The position numbers and the translations under genes were made by a program. This document shows positions 1-9,867 of a DNA stretch of 64,000 nucleotides, piece by piece. Location: assembly GCF_036860695.1 (NCBI RefSeq), contig NZ_JAYKGJ010000002.1, forward strand, positions 502,001 through 566,000. The letters run 5' to 3'. This stretch comes from Rosettibacter firmus (GTDB taxonomy: Bacteria > Bacteroidota > Ignavibacteria > Ignavibacteriales > Melioribacteraceae). The notes under the pieces are model-generated. The model did no database searches and had not been told where the DNA came from. It worked only from the letters and a program-made list of their open reading frames with translations. Position 1 is the first letter of the stretch; each line of letters opens with the position of its first letter.

Positions 1-384
1 AAATAGCATTATAAAAATATTTATGTGTTTACTCATTGGATAAATAAAAATAATTACGCGCTAATAAAATATTAGTTAACTAAATAATAAGCATTCAATA
101 AATAAAGAACTATTGTATAAACAAATTAATTGAGAAAGATTTATAATATTTATTATATCAATAAAATTTAAACATCATCTTATTTAATTAAAGTATTATT
201 TGAATATAACTAAATCTGATGCCGTTTAGATTATAGCTTATAAAATAGATTTTGTTGAATTTTATGTGATATTATAATTTATGTCTCAATATTTTAGGTA
301 GCATATTGTTTTAATCTATTTTAATTATCGTTTTTTATATCTTTTTAATCATATTTTATTATAATATTTACTAAAAAAATATAA
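1..384. other. AT-rich non-coding stretch
   Basis: No credible open frame or RNA structure was seen. The stretch is almost entirely A and T and leads into the O-antigen polymerase gene; it resembles the long AT-rich spacers further into the polysaccharide locus. A promoter for the first gene probably lies here but cannot be pinned down by eye. Confidence 0.5.
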
Positions 385-1623
385 ATGAAAAAAAATAATT
401 ACACTTATGAAAATAAAATGTCTTATAAATTTTATAATTATACTTTAGTTTTATATATGCTTTTATTATCAGGTAATCCATTTTTTAATCAAAATATTGA
501 TTTATTTGGTTCATTTACACTTATATTTTTCATTCCTATATTTTTAAGAAATCCAAAAATTTATTTTAATAAAACTTTTTTACTTTCTCTATTATTCTTT
601 GTTGGCTTTGAAGTGTTTCATTCTATAATTTTTAGCCTTGATTATTCTAAAACAATTATAAAAATTGCATTATTATATATTTATGGGTACTCTATAATTA
701 TTTATATAGGAAAAAGTTATATTAATATATATGTAAAATCAATGACAATAATAGCATTGGTTAGTTTTATTTTTTATGCCATAAATTTTATTCATACAAT
801 AATTCATCCACTTTACAATTTAGCCGATAATTTATTCCCTTTAAAAGGTGATTATCAAAATTATAAAACCCCTACATTATTAATTTATACTTTTGATCCT
901 AATTATATAATGGGACAAACACAATTTCCTAGGAATGCTGGAATATTTTGGGAAGCTGGAGCTTTTGGTTCTTTTTTAGTTATTGCTTACTTTTTATATT
1001 TATTAGAGATTAAACCCGGTAGTATAAGAGGTTTATTTGATAGAACATCTAAAATTCTAATACTGGCAATAATAACCACTTTTTCAACAACTTGTTTTGT
1101 TGCATTATTTTTCGTATTAATATTATTTTCTTTCAAAATGAAAGGTTTTTATAAGGTCTTTGTTTCTATCTTTTTTATTTTATTAGGATATTATTTATTT
1201 ATTAATCTTCAATTTCTAAAACCCAAAATAGAACAACAATTTACAGAAGCATATATTTCGGCAAATAGATTTGGGGCTCTGTTATTAGATTTGAAAGATA
1301 TTAAAGAGAGACCATTAACTGGTTGGAGTCGAAGAACAGAGGTCTTATTCGGAAATGATTTAATTTCTTCACACAGACCTAATGGAATAACGAATTTATT
1401 AAGGTCATATGGTTTTATTTATACATTTTTATATTGGTTTTTGATATATAAATCATTTGAAAAAATTACAACAAAATATAATTTATCACGAATTTATGCT
1501 ATTGCTGGTTTAACTACTATTCTAATTCTTGCATTTTCTCAATTACTATTTGAAAAAGTATTTTTTAGATCGATTATTTATCTTGGCCTAAATTATACTT
1601 CTTATTATATGAATCGAAAATAA
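385..1623 (+). CDS. O-antigen polymerase/ligase-like membrane protein
   Basis: A polytopic inner-membrane protein of 412 residues with about ten hydrophobic helices. It most resembles Wzy polymerases or O-antigen ligases, which join lipid-linked repeat units in the periplasm. A larger hydrophilic segment around residues 275-345, containing RPLTGWSRR, lies between the later helices, as the big periplasmic loop does in this family. The first gene of a polysaccharide cluster and an adjacent glycosyltransferase 8 bp downstream fit this role. Sequence in this family is poorly conserved, so the call rests on topology, the loop and context. A WaaL-type ligase is the main alternative. Confidence 0.7.
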   Translation: MKKNNYTYENKMSYKFYNYTLVLYMLLLSGNPFFNQNIDLFGSFTLIFFIPIFLRNPKIYFNKTFLLSLLFFVGFEVFHSIIFSLDYSKTIIKIALLYIYGYSIIIYIGKSYINIYVKSMTIIALVSFIFYAINFIHTIIHPLYNLADNLFPLKGDYQNYKTPTLLIYTFDPNYIMGQTQFPRNAGIFWEAGAFGSFLVIAYFLYLLEIKPGSIRGLFDRTSKILILAIITTFSTTCFVALFFVLILFSFKMKGFYKVFVSIFFILLGYYLFINLQFLKPKIEQQFTEAYISANRFGALLLDLKDIKERPLTGWSRRTEVLFGNDLISSHRPNGITNLLRSYGFIYTFLYWFLIYKSFEKITTKYNLSRIYAIAGLTTILILAFSQLLFEKVFFRSIIYLGLNYTSYYMNRK

Positions 1624-1631
1624 AAATAGAT

Positions 1632-2948
1632 ATGTTTTTTCCACGAGTTTTAATTATTGGAGAAACTTTTCATAAAAGAAGTGGAGGTGGTATAACTTTA
1701 CTTAATCTTTTTTCAAATTGGCCAAAAGAAAATATAGCGGTAGTATCTACACACAAAACAATCGTTAAAACAGATAGTAACTATCATTATATACCAATTT
1801 ATCAATTGGGAACGGATGAGATTAGGCCAAAATTCCCGCTTAATTTATTACAACAAAAATATTATTCTGGAAGATATATTTTTAATGTTGATTATAATAA
1901 AAAAGGAATGAGTAAAACACCCATACATTTTAATGGTAATATTAAAAAATTAATTGATAAATTATTTTCGTCTTTTGGTTTATACTTTTTACTATCAAGA
2001 ACTCTCCCTTCTAAAAGATTGTATGATTTTATTTCAGAATTTAAACCGGATATTATATATACTCAATTAAGTACTCTTGAGCTTATTCGGTTTGTTTCAA
2101 TTATTTCGAACAATCTAAAGGTTCCGCTTGCAATTCATATAATGGACGATTGGCCAAAATATCTGCCAGATAAGTGTATAATTTTTAAAAAATATTGGGA
2201 AAAAATAATTGATAAGGAATTAAGAAAGTTATTCAATGAAGCTAAATTCCTATTTTCTATTTCAGAAGGTATGTCGAGAGAGTATTTACAGCGCTATGGA
2301 AGAGAATTCATCCCATTTCATAATCCTATAGATTTAAATAAATGGCTTCCATATTCTAAAAAGGAGTGGGGAAAAAATAATCCATATAAGATATTATATA
2401 CAGGCCGTATAGGACTGGCTAATTCTAATAGCTTGCATACTATCTGCAAAGCAATTGATTATATATTTTTGAAATATTCAATAAATATTACTTTTAAAAT
2501 TTATGCTAATAATTTTGATCCTAAAAATGTTAAGTATTTTGAAAAAAAATATAAAAGGGTTAAAGTTTTCCCACCAGTAAATTATGAAAGCATGCCAAAA
2601 CTTCTAAGTAGTGCTGATTTACTTATTTTACCACTGGATTTTGATAAAAAGAGTATTCAATTTGCTAGATTATCTATGCCTACAAAGGCTACTGAGTATA
2701 TGATATCAGGTACACCGACTATTGTTTTCGCAGATAGTAAAACTTTTTTATCAGAACATGCTAAAAAAAACGAATGGGCTATTGTTATCAATGAAAATAA
2801 TTACAAGATTTTAGCTTCTAAAATACTAGATTTATATAACAATGAAGAATTAAGAAAACACATAAGTAAAAATGCTAAAAATTTTGCTATTAAAAATTAT
2901 GATATACAAAAAGTTACAAAAGAATTTTACGAGAAACTTATTCAATAA
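1632..2948 (+). CDS. glycosyltransferase, GT4-like
   Basis: A 438-residue soluble protein with the GT-B two-Rossmann plan. The N-terminal half carries a Gly-rich segment (RSGGGI, about residues 17-22) and the C-terminal half opens with YKILYTGRIG and ends with a donor-binding region that includes PTKATEYMISGTPTIVF. The retained Glu of that region matches the first Glu of the GT4 E-x7-E motif. It probably transfers a sugar from a nucleotide donor to a lipid-linked intermediate at the cytoplasmic face. It follows the polymerase by 8 bp and is likely co-transcribed with it. Donor and acceptor cannot be read from the sequence. Confidence 0.75.
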   Translation: MFFPRVLIIGETFHKRSGGGITLLNLFSNWPKENIAVVSTHKTIVKTDSNYHYIPIYQLGTDEIRPKFPLNLLQQKYYSGRYIFNVDYNKKGMSKTPIHFNGNIKKLIDKLFSSFGLYFLLSRTLPSKRLYDFISEFKPDIIYTQLSTLELIRFVSIISNNLKVPLAIHIMDDWPKYLPDKCIIFKKYWEKIIDKELRKLFNEAKFLFSISEGMSREYLQRYGREFIPFHNPIDLNKWLPYSKKEWGKNNPYKILYTGRIGLANSNSLHTICKAIDYIFLKYSINITFKIYANNFDPKNVKYFEKKYKRVKVFPPVNYESMPKLLSSADLLILPLDFDKKSIQFARLSMPTKATEYMISGTPTIVFADSKTFLSEHAKKNEWAIVINENNYKILASKILDLYNNEELRKHISKNAKNFAIKNYDIQKVTKEFYEKLIQ

Positions 2949-3576
2949 TATTTTTAATAATAAATAAGATATTTATAAATAAATTGGAATAGTAGTGAAA
3001 AGGAGTAACTGTAAATCTATATCAAGCTGAGTATTCGTAGACATAGATATTACAATTTTAAATTTTAATCATAACTTAATTAAAAATAATTCATAAATTT
3101 TATATATTTATATTAATATTTAATTTGAACTATTAAAAGTTTAATTATAATAAAATCAATAATTTAATATCTAAAAATAGATTTAGTTTATTCTGTGATA
3201 CATATTATAGAATATTATTTATAATTATATATTCTTTGTTAAAATTAAATATAGAATATATAATCTTTATTTCTAAAATTTGCACTAAATATATTATGAT
3301 TAATAAAATGGAATTTAAATTAATTTTAATACATCAATTATTTTTACAAGAATTTTTGATTTTAAGTATATAGGTTTTTATAATTTTTATTTGATTGGTT
3401 TATTAAAAATTAAAAATATTTGTTTCAATTTTTAAAAATGAGAATATTAAGTTTTTTTGTCATCAAGCAATATAGCAAGAAGATATTAAATGATATTTTA
3501 CATTTTATAATAAAAACTTATTGATTTCCATTGTATTGATATAATATAAATTTTTATAAAAGAAATTATTAACTAA
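2949..3576. other. long AT-rich spacer
   Basis: A 628-bp gap between two glycosyltransferase genes in the same orientation, with stop codons in all frames. Nothing recognisable was found, apart from the likely promoter of the next gene near the 3' end. Such a gap is unusual inside a polysaccharide operon and may hold a gene decayed past recognition. Confidence 0.45.
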
Positions 3577-4776
3577 ATGATAAATAAGAGAGTAGTTGTT
3601 TTTGTATCAACGTTATCTTTTTCTCAGAATACTACAGCTGGTTATAATAGAATTATTAATTATGCAAAAGCCCTGGCAATTCATTCAACTACTGTCATAT
3701 TATTTTCATTTTATGGGAATTTTAATGACATAAAAGATTTAGAAAAAATTTCTGATAACATTTATAGAATAAAAGAGAAAATTAAAGCAAAGGGATCATA
3801 CTTAAAATTTATTTTTTCTCTTAATAGAATTAAAAAATATTTAAAAAATTATAATACCTGTTTCATATTATATCCAACTTCTAAATTCGGAGCAGATATT
3901 ATTTTTTTAATTATATTTAAAATATTCTCATCTAATAAAATATTTTTAGAAATAAATGAATTAAGAAGAGCATATCCTAAAAATCGTTATCCAGAGAGAA
4001 CTTTATATTTTAAATTTTTAAGAATAATTAAAAATTTAATAGATATATTCTTTTATAAGATTCTAGAATATTCTTCGTCATTTTATAATGGAATTCTGGT
4101 AATCTCAACAAATTTATACAGCTACTATAGTAAATACAATAAAAAAATACTTTTGATACCAATACTTATAGACTTTACAGAGAAAAAAAATAATAATTTA
4201 TCATCGGTAAAAGATTCTTTCAATATTGGTTTTTTCGGTACTGTATCATTTAGAAAAGAAGGCATTGAAAATATTTTATTGGTTATAAAAAATTTAAACC
4301 GGAAGGATATAAATACAAAACTTTTTCTATATGGGCCTATTAGTAATGTAGAGTATGAATATTTTCAAGAATGGTTAAAGAAAGAAGATATGACAAATAA
4401 GATTTTTTATAATGGTATTTTAAAACATGATGTTGTCCTTGATGAAATGCAGAAAATGGATCTTTTGATTTTACCCAGGCCACATAACCAACAGACTAAA
4501 TATGGTTTTTCCACAAAATTGGCTGAATATCTTATAAGTGGAGTGCCGGTTCTTGTAACAGATGTAAGTGATAATTCAAAATACATTCAAGATGGTATTA
4601 ATGGTTATATAGTCCATGACATAACGCCAGCAGGCTTTGAAAAAAAAATCATCGAAATTTTAAAAAATTATGAGAAAACAAAATATAAAATTACCCAGGA
4701 GGCTTATAATACAGCAAAAAAATATTTTGATTATAGATTGTATGCAGAGACACTGAACAAATTTTTATTTGATTAA
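3577..4776 (+). CDS. glycosyltransferase family 4 protein
   Basis: A 399-residue GT-B glycosyltransferase. The N-terminal domain has an early Gly-containing loop (TTAGYNR, about residues 21-27). The C-terminal domain begins with FNIGFFGTVSFRKEGIE and carries the donor-binding stretch STKLAEYLISGVPVLVTD, followed by IQDGINGYIV, typical of GT4 enzymes. The role is transfer of a sugar during assembly of a surface polysaccharide repeat unit. It stands alone between two AT-rich spacers and so probably has its own promoter. The sugar specificity is unknown. Confidence 0.8.
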   Translation: MINKRVVVFVSTLSFSQNTTAGYNRIINYAKALAIHSTTVILFSFYGNFNDIKDLEKISDNIYRIKEKIKAKGSYLKFIFSLNRIKKYLKNYNTCFILYPTSKFGADIIFLIIFKIFSSNKIFLEINELRRAYPKNRYPERTLYFKFLRIIKNLIDIFFYKILEYSSSFYNGILVISTNLYSYYSKYNKKILLIPILIDFTEKKNNNLSSVKDSFNIGFFGTVSFRKEGIENILLVIKNLNRKDINTKLFLYGPISNVEYEYFQEWLKKEDMTNKIFYNGILKHDVVLDEMQKMDLLILPRPHNQQTKYGFSTKLAEYLISGVPVLVTDVSDNSKYIQDGINGYIVHDITPAGFEKKIIEILKNYEKTKYKITQEAYNTAKKYFDYRLYAETLNKFLFD

Positions 4777-5107
4777 AACTAGAATATGTTGATTTTATTT
4801 AAAGCATATATTTATAATAAATTTATTAAATATTAAATTTAAAAAAGAAAACTTTTGTAAGAATGTTGGTTTTTCAATTTTTAACATTTTGGCATCTACT
4901 CTATACTAATACTTTTCTTATTTTATTCATGAATATACTATTTACTTAATTTTAGTAATAAATTAGTGAGTTAAATGGATATATTAAAGGCTTAATTAAT
5001 AATTTGCGAAAATATTAAATACAAGATTTAATAATGAAACAGTTTATTAATTCTGAAAATACGGATAAAAAATAAATAAGTTTTGGTAAAATTAATTAAT
5101 TAAAGAA
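4777..5107. other. AT-rich spacer
   Basis: A 331-bp gap with no open frame of note and no recognisable repeat. It ends in an AT-rich leader with only a weak purine stretch (AAAGAA) before the epimerase ATG. Confidence 0.4.
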
Positions 5108-6064
5108 ATGAAAATACTTATAACAGGGGCGGCAGGATTTATTGGTAGTAACCTTATTGATTCCTTAATTAAAGATAATCAATACCAGATTATAGGTATT
5201 GACAATTTCGATAATTTTTATGAGAGGGAAATTAAAGTTGCCAATCTCAAAAATGCCTTGGGTAATATAAATTTTTCATTTTATGAATTAGATATTTTAG
5301 ATAGAATTAATCTTACAAATTTATTTTTAGATTCATGCCCAGATATTGTTATTCATTTGGCAGCAAAAGCTGGAGTTCGAAATTCAATACAAAATCCGAT
5401 TAGTTATTTTGAAGTAAATGTTTTGGGAACACTAAATGTGTTGGAAGCAATGCGAATTTCTGAAAGTAAAAAAATGATATTTGCTTCTTCTTCTTCTGTT
5501 TATGGCAATTGCAAAGATGTGCCATTTAGGGAAGATATGAATGTTGATAATCCTATTTCTCCATATGCTGCCAGTAAAAAAGCAGGTGAATTACTTTGTC
5601 ATACATATCATCATCTATATAAGATGGATATATTCTGTTTGCGTTTTTTCACAGTATATGGTCCTCGTCAGCGTCCCGATCTTGCTATTCATAAATTTAC
5701 TAAATCGATATTTAGGCATGAAGAAATTCCACTTTATGGTTATGGACAAACTAGAAGAGATTATACTCATATTAATGACATAATTAAGGGAATTAAAAAA
5801 TCTATAGAGTTACTAAAAGGTTATGAGATATTAAATCTTGGTGGTTCTAAACCAATTTCTTTAGAGTATTTAGTTAATTTATTGGAAAGCATTACGGGAA
5901 AGAAAGCACGTAAAAAATTTTTACCAATACAAGATGGTGATCTACTTCAAACATATGCTGATATTTCAAGAGCAAGAGAAATACTAGGTTATACTCCAGA
6001 AATCGAATTTGAAGAAGGCATTATTGATTTTGTAAACTGGTTTAAACAAAACAATCATGTCTAA
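5108..6064 (+). CDS. NAD-dependent nucleotide-sugar 4-epimerase (UDP-glucuronate epimerase type)
   Basis: An extended short-chain dehydrogenase/reductase of 318 residues. It has the NAD-binding GAAGFIG at residues 7-13, SSSSVYG around residue 127, and the catalytic Tyr153-x3-Lys157 in SPYAASKKAGE. The stretch FFTVYGPRQRPDLA followed by GYGQTRRDYTHINDI is characteristic of the UDP-glucuronate/UDP-galacturonate 4-epimerase branch. It would supply an epimerised nucleotide sugar, possibly UDP-GalA, to the polysaccharide. The start has no strong ribosome site. The 3' end overlaps the next glycosyltransferase by 8 bp, showing co-translation. Whether the substrate is the uronic acid or UDP-GlcNAc is inferred, not proven. 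Confidence 0.88.
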   Translation: MKILITGAAGFIGSNLIDSLIKDNQYQIIGIDNFDNFYEREIKVANLKNALGNINFSFYELDILDRINLTNLFLDSCPDIVIHLAAKAGVRNSIQNPISYFEVNVLGTLNVLEAMRISESKKMIFASSSSVYGNCKDVPFREDMNVDNPISPYAASKKAGELLCHTYHHLYKMDIFCLRFFTVYGPRQRPDLAIHKFTKSIFRHEEIPLYGYGQTRRDYTHINDIIKGIKKSIELLKGYEILNLGGSKPISLEYLVNLLESITGKKARKKFLPIQDGDLLQTYADISRAREILGYTPEIEFEEGIIDFVNWFKQNNHV

Positions 6065-7145
6065 AACTAATATAGTTGTTTTTATACCGACATTAACTTC
6101 TGGTGGTGCAGAAAAACAAGCGGTGATTCTATCAAAGGTTTTAATGAATAAATATTCACCATATGTTGTTGTATGGGACAAACGTAAAGTAGAAATGAAG
6201 TTCAAAAAATATTTAGATGATAATAAAATTCAATATTATTTTCTTAGTGGTAATATTATTAAACGATTTCTGAAATTATATCTATTTCTTAAAAGAAAAA
6301 AAATAGAAATCATATTTAATTTCTTAGCAAGTAACAATTTATATAGCTCAATTATTGGTAAGTTGGCAAGAGTACCTCATATAGTTGGTGGTATTAGAAA
6401 CTCTAAAGTACCGTTTTTAAAATTTATAATTCAAAAATACCTTCATAATCATTTGCTCGAATTTACTATTTTTAATAATTACACGGGTTGCAAGTATTTT
6501 GTTGATAAAGGTTTTGAAGCATCTAAATGCATTGTTATACCAAATTGTTTTGAGCAAGAAATAGAATATATTGAGAGAGTACCTAAAAAAACAATAAAAA
6601 TTGTTACACTTGCAAGATTTGTTCCACAAAAGGATTATTATACAGCTCTTAAATCAATACAACATTTAATTAAAAATTATAATTTGAATGAAAATGAGAT
6701 TAGGTATAGAATTATTGGTTATGGAGAGCAAGAATTACAGATTTATCGTTGGATAAATGAATTACAACTTAAAAAGGTTGTAGAAGTATTTATTAAACCA
6801 GATAATGTATTTGATTTACTTAAAGAATGTGATATTTTTTTGATGACATCGCTTTTTGAGGGGACATCAAACTCTATTATGGAAGCGATGGCTTTATCTT
6901 TACCAATAGTTGCTACAGATGTTGGTGATAATAAATTTCTTGTTGAAGATAATAAAAATGGTTTTTTATCCCCAATCAAGGACTATACTAATATTTCAGC
7001 TAATCTTTTTAGATTAATCGTTGATTCTAATCTTAGATTAACATTTGGGTTAAATAGTTATAATAGATTATACCAGAATTATTCATTAAAAGCTTTTCGT
7101 GAAAAATATTTTTATTTTATTGATAAAATACTTAATGTTTCTTAA
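6057..7145 (+). CDS. glycosyltransferase family 4 protein
   Basis: A 362-residue GT4 enzyme. The N-terminal motif FIPTLTSGGAEKQAV (from about residue 9) is the classic SGGAE loop. The C-terminal donor site shows KIVTLARFVPQKDYYTAL and SLFEGTSNSIMEAMALSLPIV, containing the E-x7-E motif. It overlaps the epimerase by 8 bp, so the pair forms a translationally coupled two-gene unit; the sugar transferred is plausibly the product of that epimerase, an inference from coupling only. Confidence 0.87.
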   Translation: MSKTNIVVFIPTLTSGGAEKQAVILSKVLMNKYSPYVVVWDKRKVEMKFKKYLDDNKIQYYFLSGNIIKRFLKLYLFLKRKKIEIIFNFLASNNLYSSIIGKLARVPHIVGGIRNSKVPFLKFIIQKYLHNHLLEFTIFNNYTGCKYFVDKGFEASKCIVIPNCFEQEIEYIERVPKKTIKIVTLARFVPQKDYYTALKSIQHLIKNYNLNENEIRYRIIGYGEQELQIYRWINELQLKKVVEVFIKPDNVFDLLKECDIFLMTSLFEGTSNSIMEAMALSLPIVATDVGDNKFLVEDNKNGFLSPIKDYTNISANLFRLIVDSNLRLTFGLNSYNRLYQNYSLKAFREKYFYFIDKILNVS

Positions 7146-7698
<553 letters not shown>

Positions 7699-8433
7699 AT
7701 GGAAATGGAAATAAAAATTTTTTTGGATTTTATAATTAAAAATAGAATATACCACTCACCCAAAAGTCTTATATGGTATTACAAAAACCAGTTGTTTAAA
7801 GATATAAATTTCAAGGACAAAAAAGTATTAGATATCGGTGGTGGTGCAGGTTTAACTAGTTTTTACGCTGCGGCTGCAGGTTCAAATAAAGTTGACTTAA
7901 TAGAGCCTTATGGAGATGGTTCAGACAGTTTATCAATTAAAAAATTTAATATTATAAAAAATAATTTAAAAAGTATATCAAATAAGGTCTATATATTTAA
8001 TCAAACTTTTCAAACCTATTCAACAATTGAAAAATATGACGTTATTATACTACATAATTCAATAAATCACCTTAATGAAAATGCTTGTATTAATTTATTA
8101 ATTGATAAAAATTCTTATGAAATATATAAAAACTTATTTTTCTCAATATATAATTTATTAAATGAAAATGGAATTATAATCATTGCGGATTGTTCCAATA
8201 AAAATTTTTTTAATTCTTTAGGAATAAAAAGTCCATTAGCGTGGTCTATAGAATGGCAAAAACACCATAGTCCAGAGGTATGGATAGAATTATTAGAGAA
8301 AGTTGGTTTTCGGTTCACAAGTTTAGTCTGGACATCACCTAAACAATTAAGGAAGTTAGGACAGGTATTATTTTCAAATCAGATTGCAGCTTATTTTTTG
8401 CTAAGTCATTTTATTATTCATTTAAAAAAATAA
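7699..8433 (+). CDS. SAM-dependent class I methyltransferase
   Basis: A 244-residue protein with the Rossmann motif I KVLDIGGGAGLTSFYAAAAG at about residues 47-66, an acidic end of strand 2 (VDLIEP), and the later YDVIILHNSINHL. These mark a class I S-adenosylmethionine methyltransferase. In this polysaccharide locus it would methylate a sugar or a lipid-linked intermediate, but the acceptor is not evident. It is flanked by AT-rich spacers and looks like a single-gene unit. Confidence 0.8.
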   Translation: MEMEIKIFLDFIIKNRIYHSPKSLIWYYKNQLFKDINFKDKKVLDIGGGAGLTSFYAAAAGSNKVDLIEPYGDGSDSLSIKKFNIIKNNLKSISNKVYIFNQTFQTYSTIEKYDVIILHNSINHLNENACINLLIDKNSYEIYKNLFFSIYNLLNENGIIIIADCSNKNFFNSLGIKSPLAWSIEWQKHHSPEVWIELLEKVGFRFTSLVWTSPKQLRKLGQVLFSNQIAAYFLLSHFIIHLKK

Positions 8434-8772
8434 TTTTTTCCACCATTGAATGACATTAATTGAGTAGAAGCAAGTGGAATTTTAACTATATCACACTAAT
8501 TAATTTTATTTTACGTGAAAGACCATTTTATTATTGAATTTACTTTTGAAACATTACATAAAAAAGTATTAGGTTTCTATAATATTTAAAAAATTGATTT
8601 ATGCTAATAATAATGCTTTTAATGTAATTGAATTCGAATAATTATTAATTAAAATTTATAAATTAAATTATTTTAATTAAATGTTATTTAATTTAAGTTA
8701 AGAGGTTAGTGGAAATTAATAAATAATTAACAAAAGAAATATAAAAAATATATTGAGATACTAAAAGATTAA
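8434..8772. other. AT-rich spacer
   Basis: A 339-bp gap in which no gene, repeat or stable hairpin was recognised. Confidence 0.4.
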
Positions 8773-9867
8773 GTGATGCGTAATAAGCCAAGAATTGCAG
8801 TAATTGGTTTAAAAGGTTTACCTGCTTTTGGAGGTGCAGCTTCGGTTGGAGAGGAGCTAATAAGCAAATTAAAAAATAAGTTTGATTTTACAGTATATGC
8901 AATTTCAACTCACGCATATGAACAAAATTATAATGGTGTAACTCAAATTATATTTAAAGAAAAAAAAGTTAGTGGTTTTAGTAGTTTCAAATATTACTTG
9001 AGGTCTCTTTTTCATTCGCTGCTTTTCGGAAACTATGATTTAATTCATTTACATCATTCTGAAAGTGGTTTTATAACTCCACTCCTTAGATTAAAATATA
9101 AGGTAGTTTTGACAATTCATGGTATTTTTCTTGATAAATATGATCCTAAGTTTAATAAATTTATCAATTATTTTTTCCGTTTTTCAGAAAAATTAAATAT
9201 GAAATTTGCAAATAAGGTTGTTTCCGTTTCTTTGATAGATAAAAAAATGGTAGAAGAACATTATAATCGAGAATGTTTATATATACCGAATGGTGTTAAT
9301 ATAATTAAAATTGAAAAAAAAGAAAAAGAGTTTGATTTTCTTTTTATTGCAGCAAGAATATATGAAATAAAAGGATTACATCTATTATTAAGTGCTATTA
9401 AGACATATAATATAAAAGGAAAGTTACTTGTAATCGGTGACCTTAATCAAGATGAAAATTATAAAAATAAAATCATTACATTATCTAAAGGGATGAATGT
9501 TATATTTATACCTTTGCTAAAAGATAAATCCATACTATATGATTATATGAAAAAATCAAAAATTTTTATCTTTCCATCCTTATTTGAAGCTATGTCTATG
9601 ACTTTACTGGAAGTAATTTCCCATAAAATTCCCGTCTTGGCAAGTGATATCATTTCAGTGAAAAGTATTTTTGATGAAAGTGAGATAACATTTTTTAGAG
9701 CAAACGATATTAATGATTTAGCAGCTAAAATATTATACTGCCAAAGTAACTTTAATATACTAATTAAAAAAGCTGAAAAAGCATATAATAAGGTTTCTCA
9801 GGAGTATACTTGGGATAAAATTTCAAGCAAATATAATCATATCTATAGTACATTGATAGGTTGTTAA
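8773..9867 (+). CDS. glycosyltransferase family 4 protein
   Basis: A 364-residue GT4 glycosyltransferase. The N-terminus RIAVIGLKGLPAFGGAASVGEE is the Gly-rich acceptor loop seen in the rhamnosyltransferase-like branch. The C-terminal half includes FDFLFIAARIYEIKGLHLL and the donor-binding FPSLFEAMSMTLLEVISHKIPVLASD with its two spaced Glu residues. The gene ends exactly where the amidotransferase begins (stop at 9867, ATG at 9868), so the two are translationally coupled. Confidence 0.86.
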   Translation: MMRNKPRIAVIGLKGLPAFGGAASVGEELISKLKNKFDFTVYAISTHAYEQNYNGVTQIIFKEKKVSGFSSFKYYLRSLFHSLLFGNYDLIHLHHSESGFITPLLRLKYKVVLTIHGIFLDKYDPKFNKFINYFFRFSEKLNMKFANKVVSVSLIDKKMVEEHYNRECLYIPNGVNIIKIEKKEKEFDFLFIAARIYEIKGLHLLLSAIKTYNIKGKLLVIGDLNQDENYKNKIITLSKGMNVIFIPLLKDKSILYDYMKKSKIFIFPSLFEAMSMTLLEVISHKIPVLASDIISVKSIFDESEITFFRANDINDLAAKILYCQSNFNILIKKAEKAYNKVSQEYTWDKISSKYNHIYSTLIGC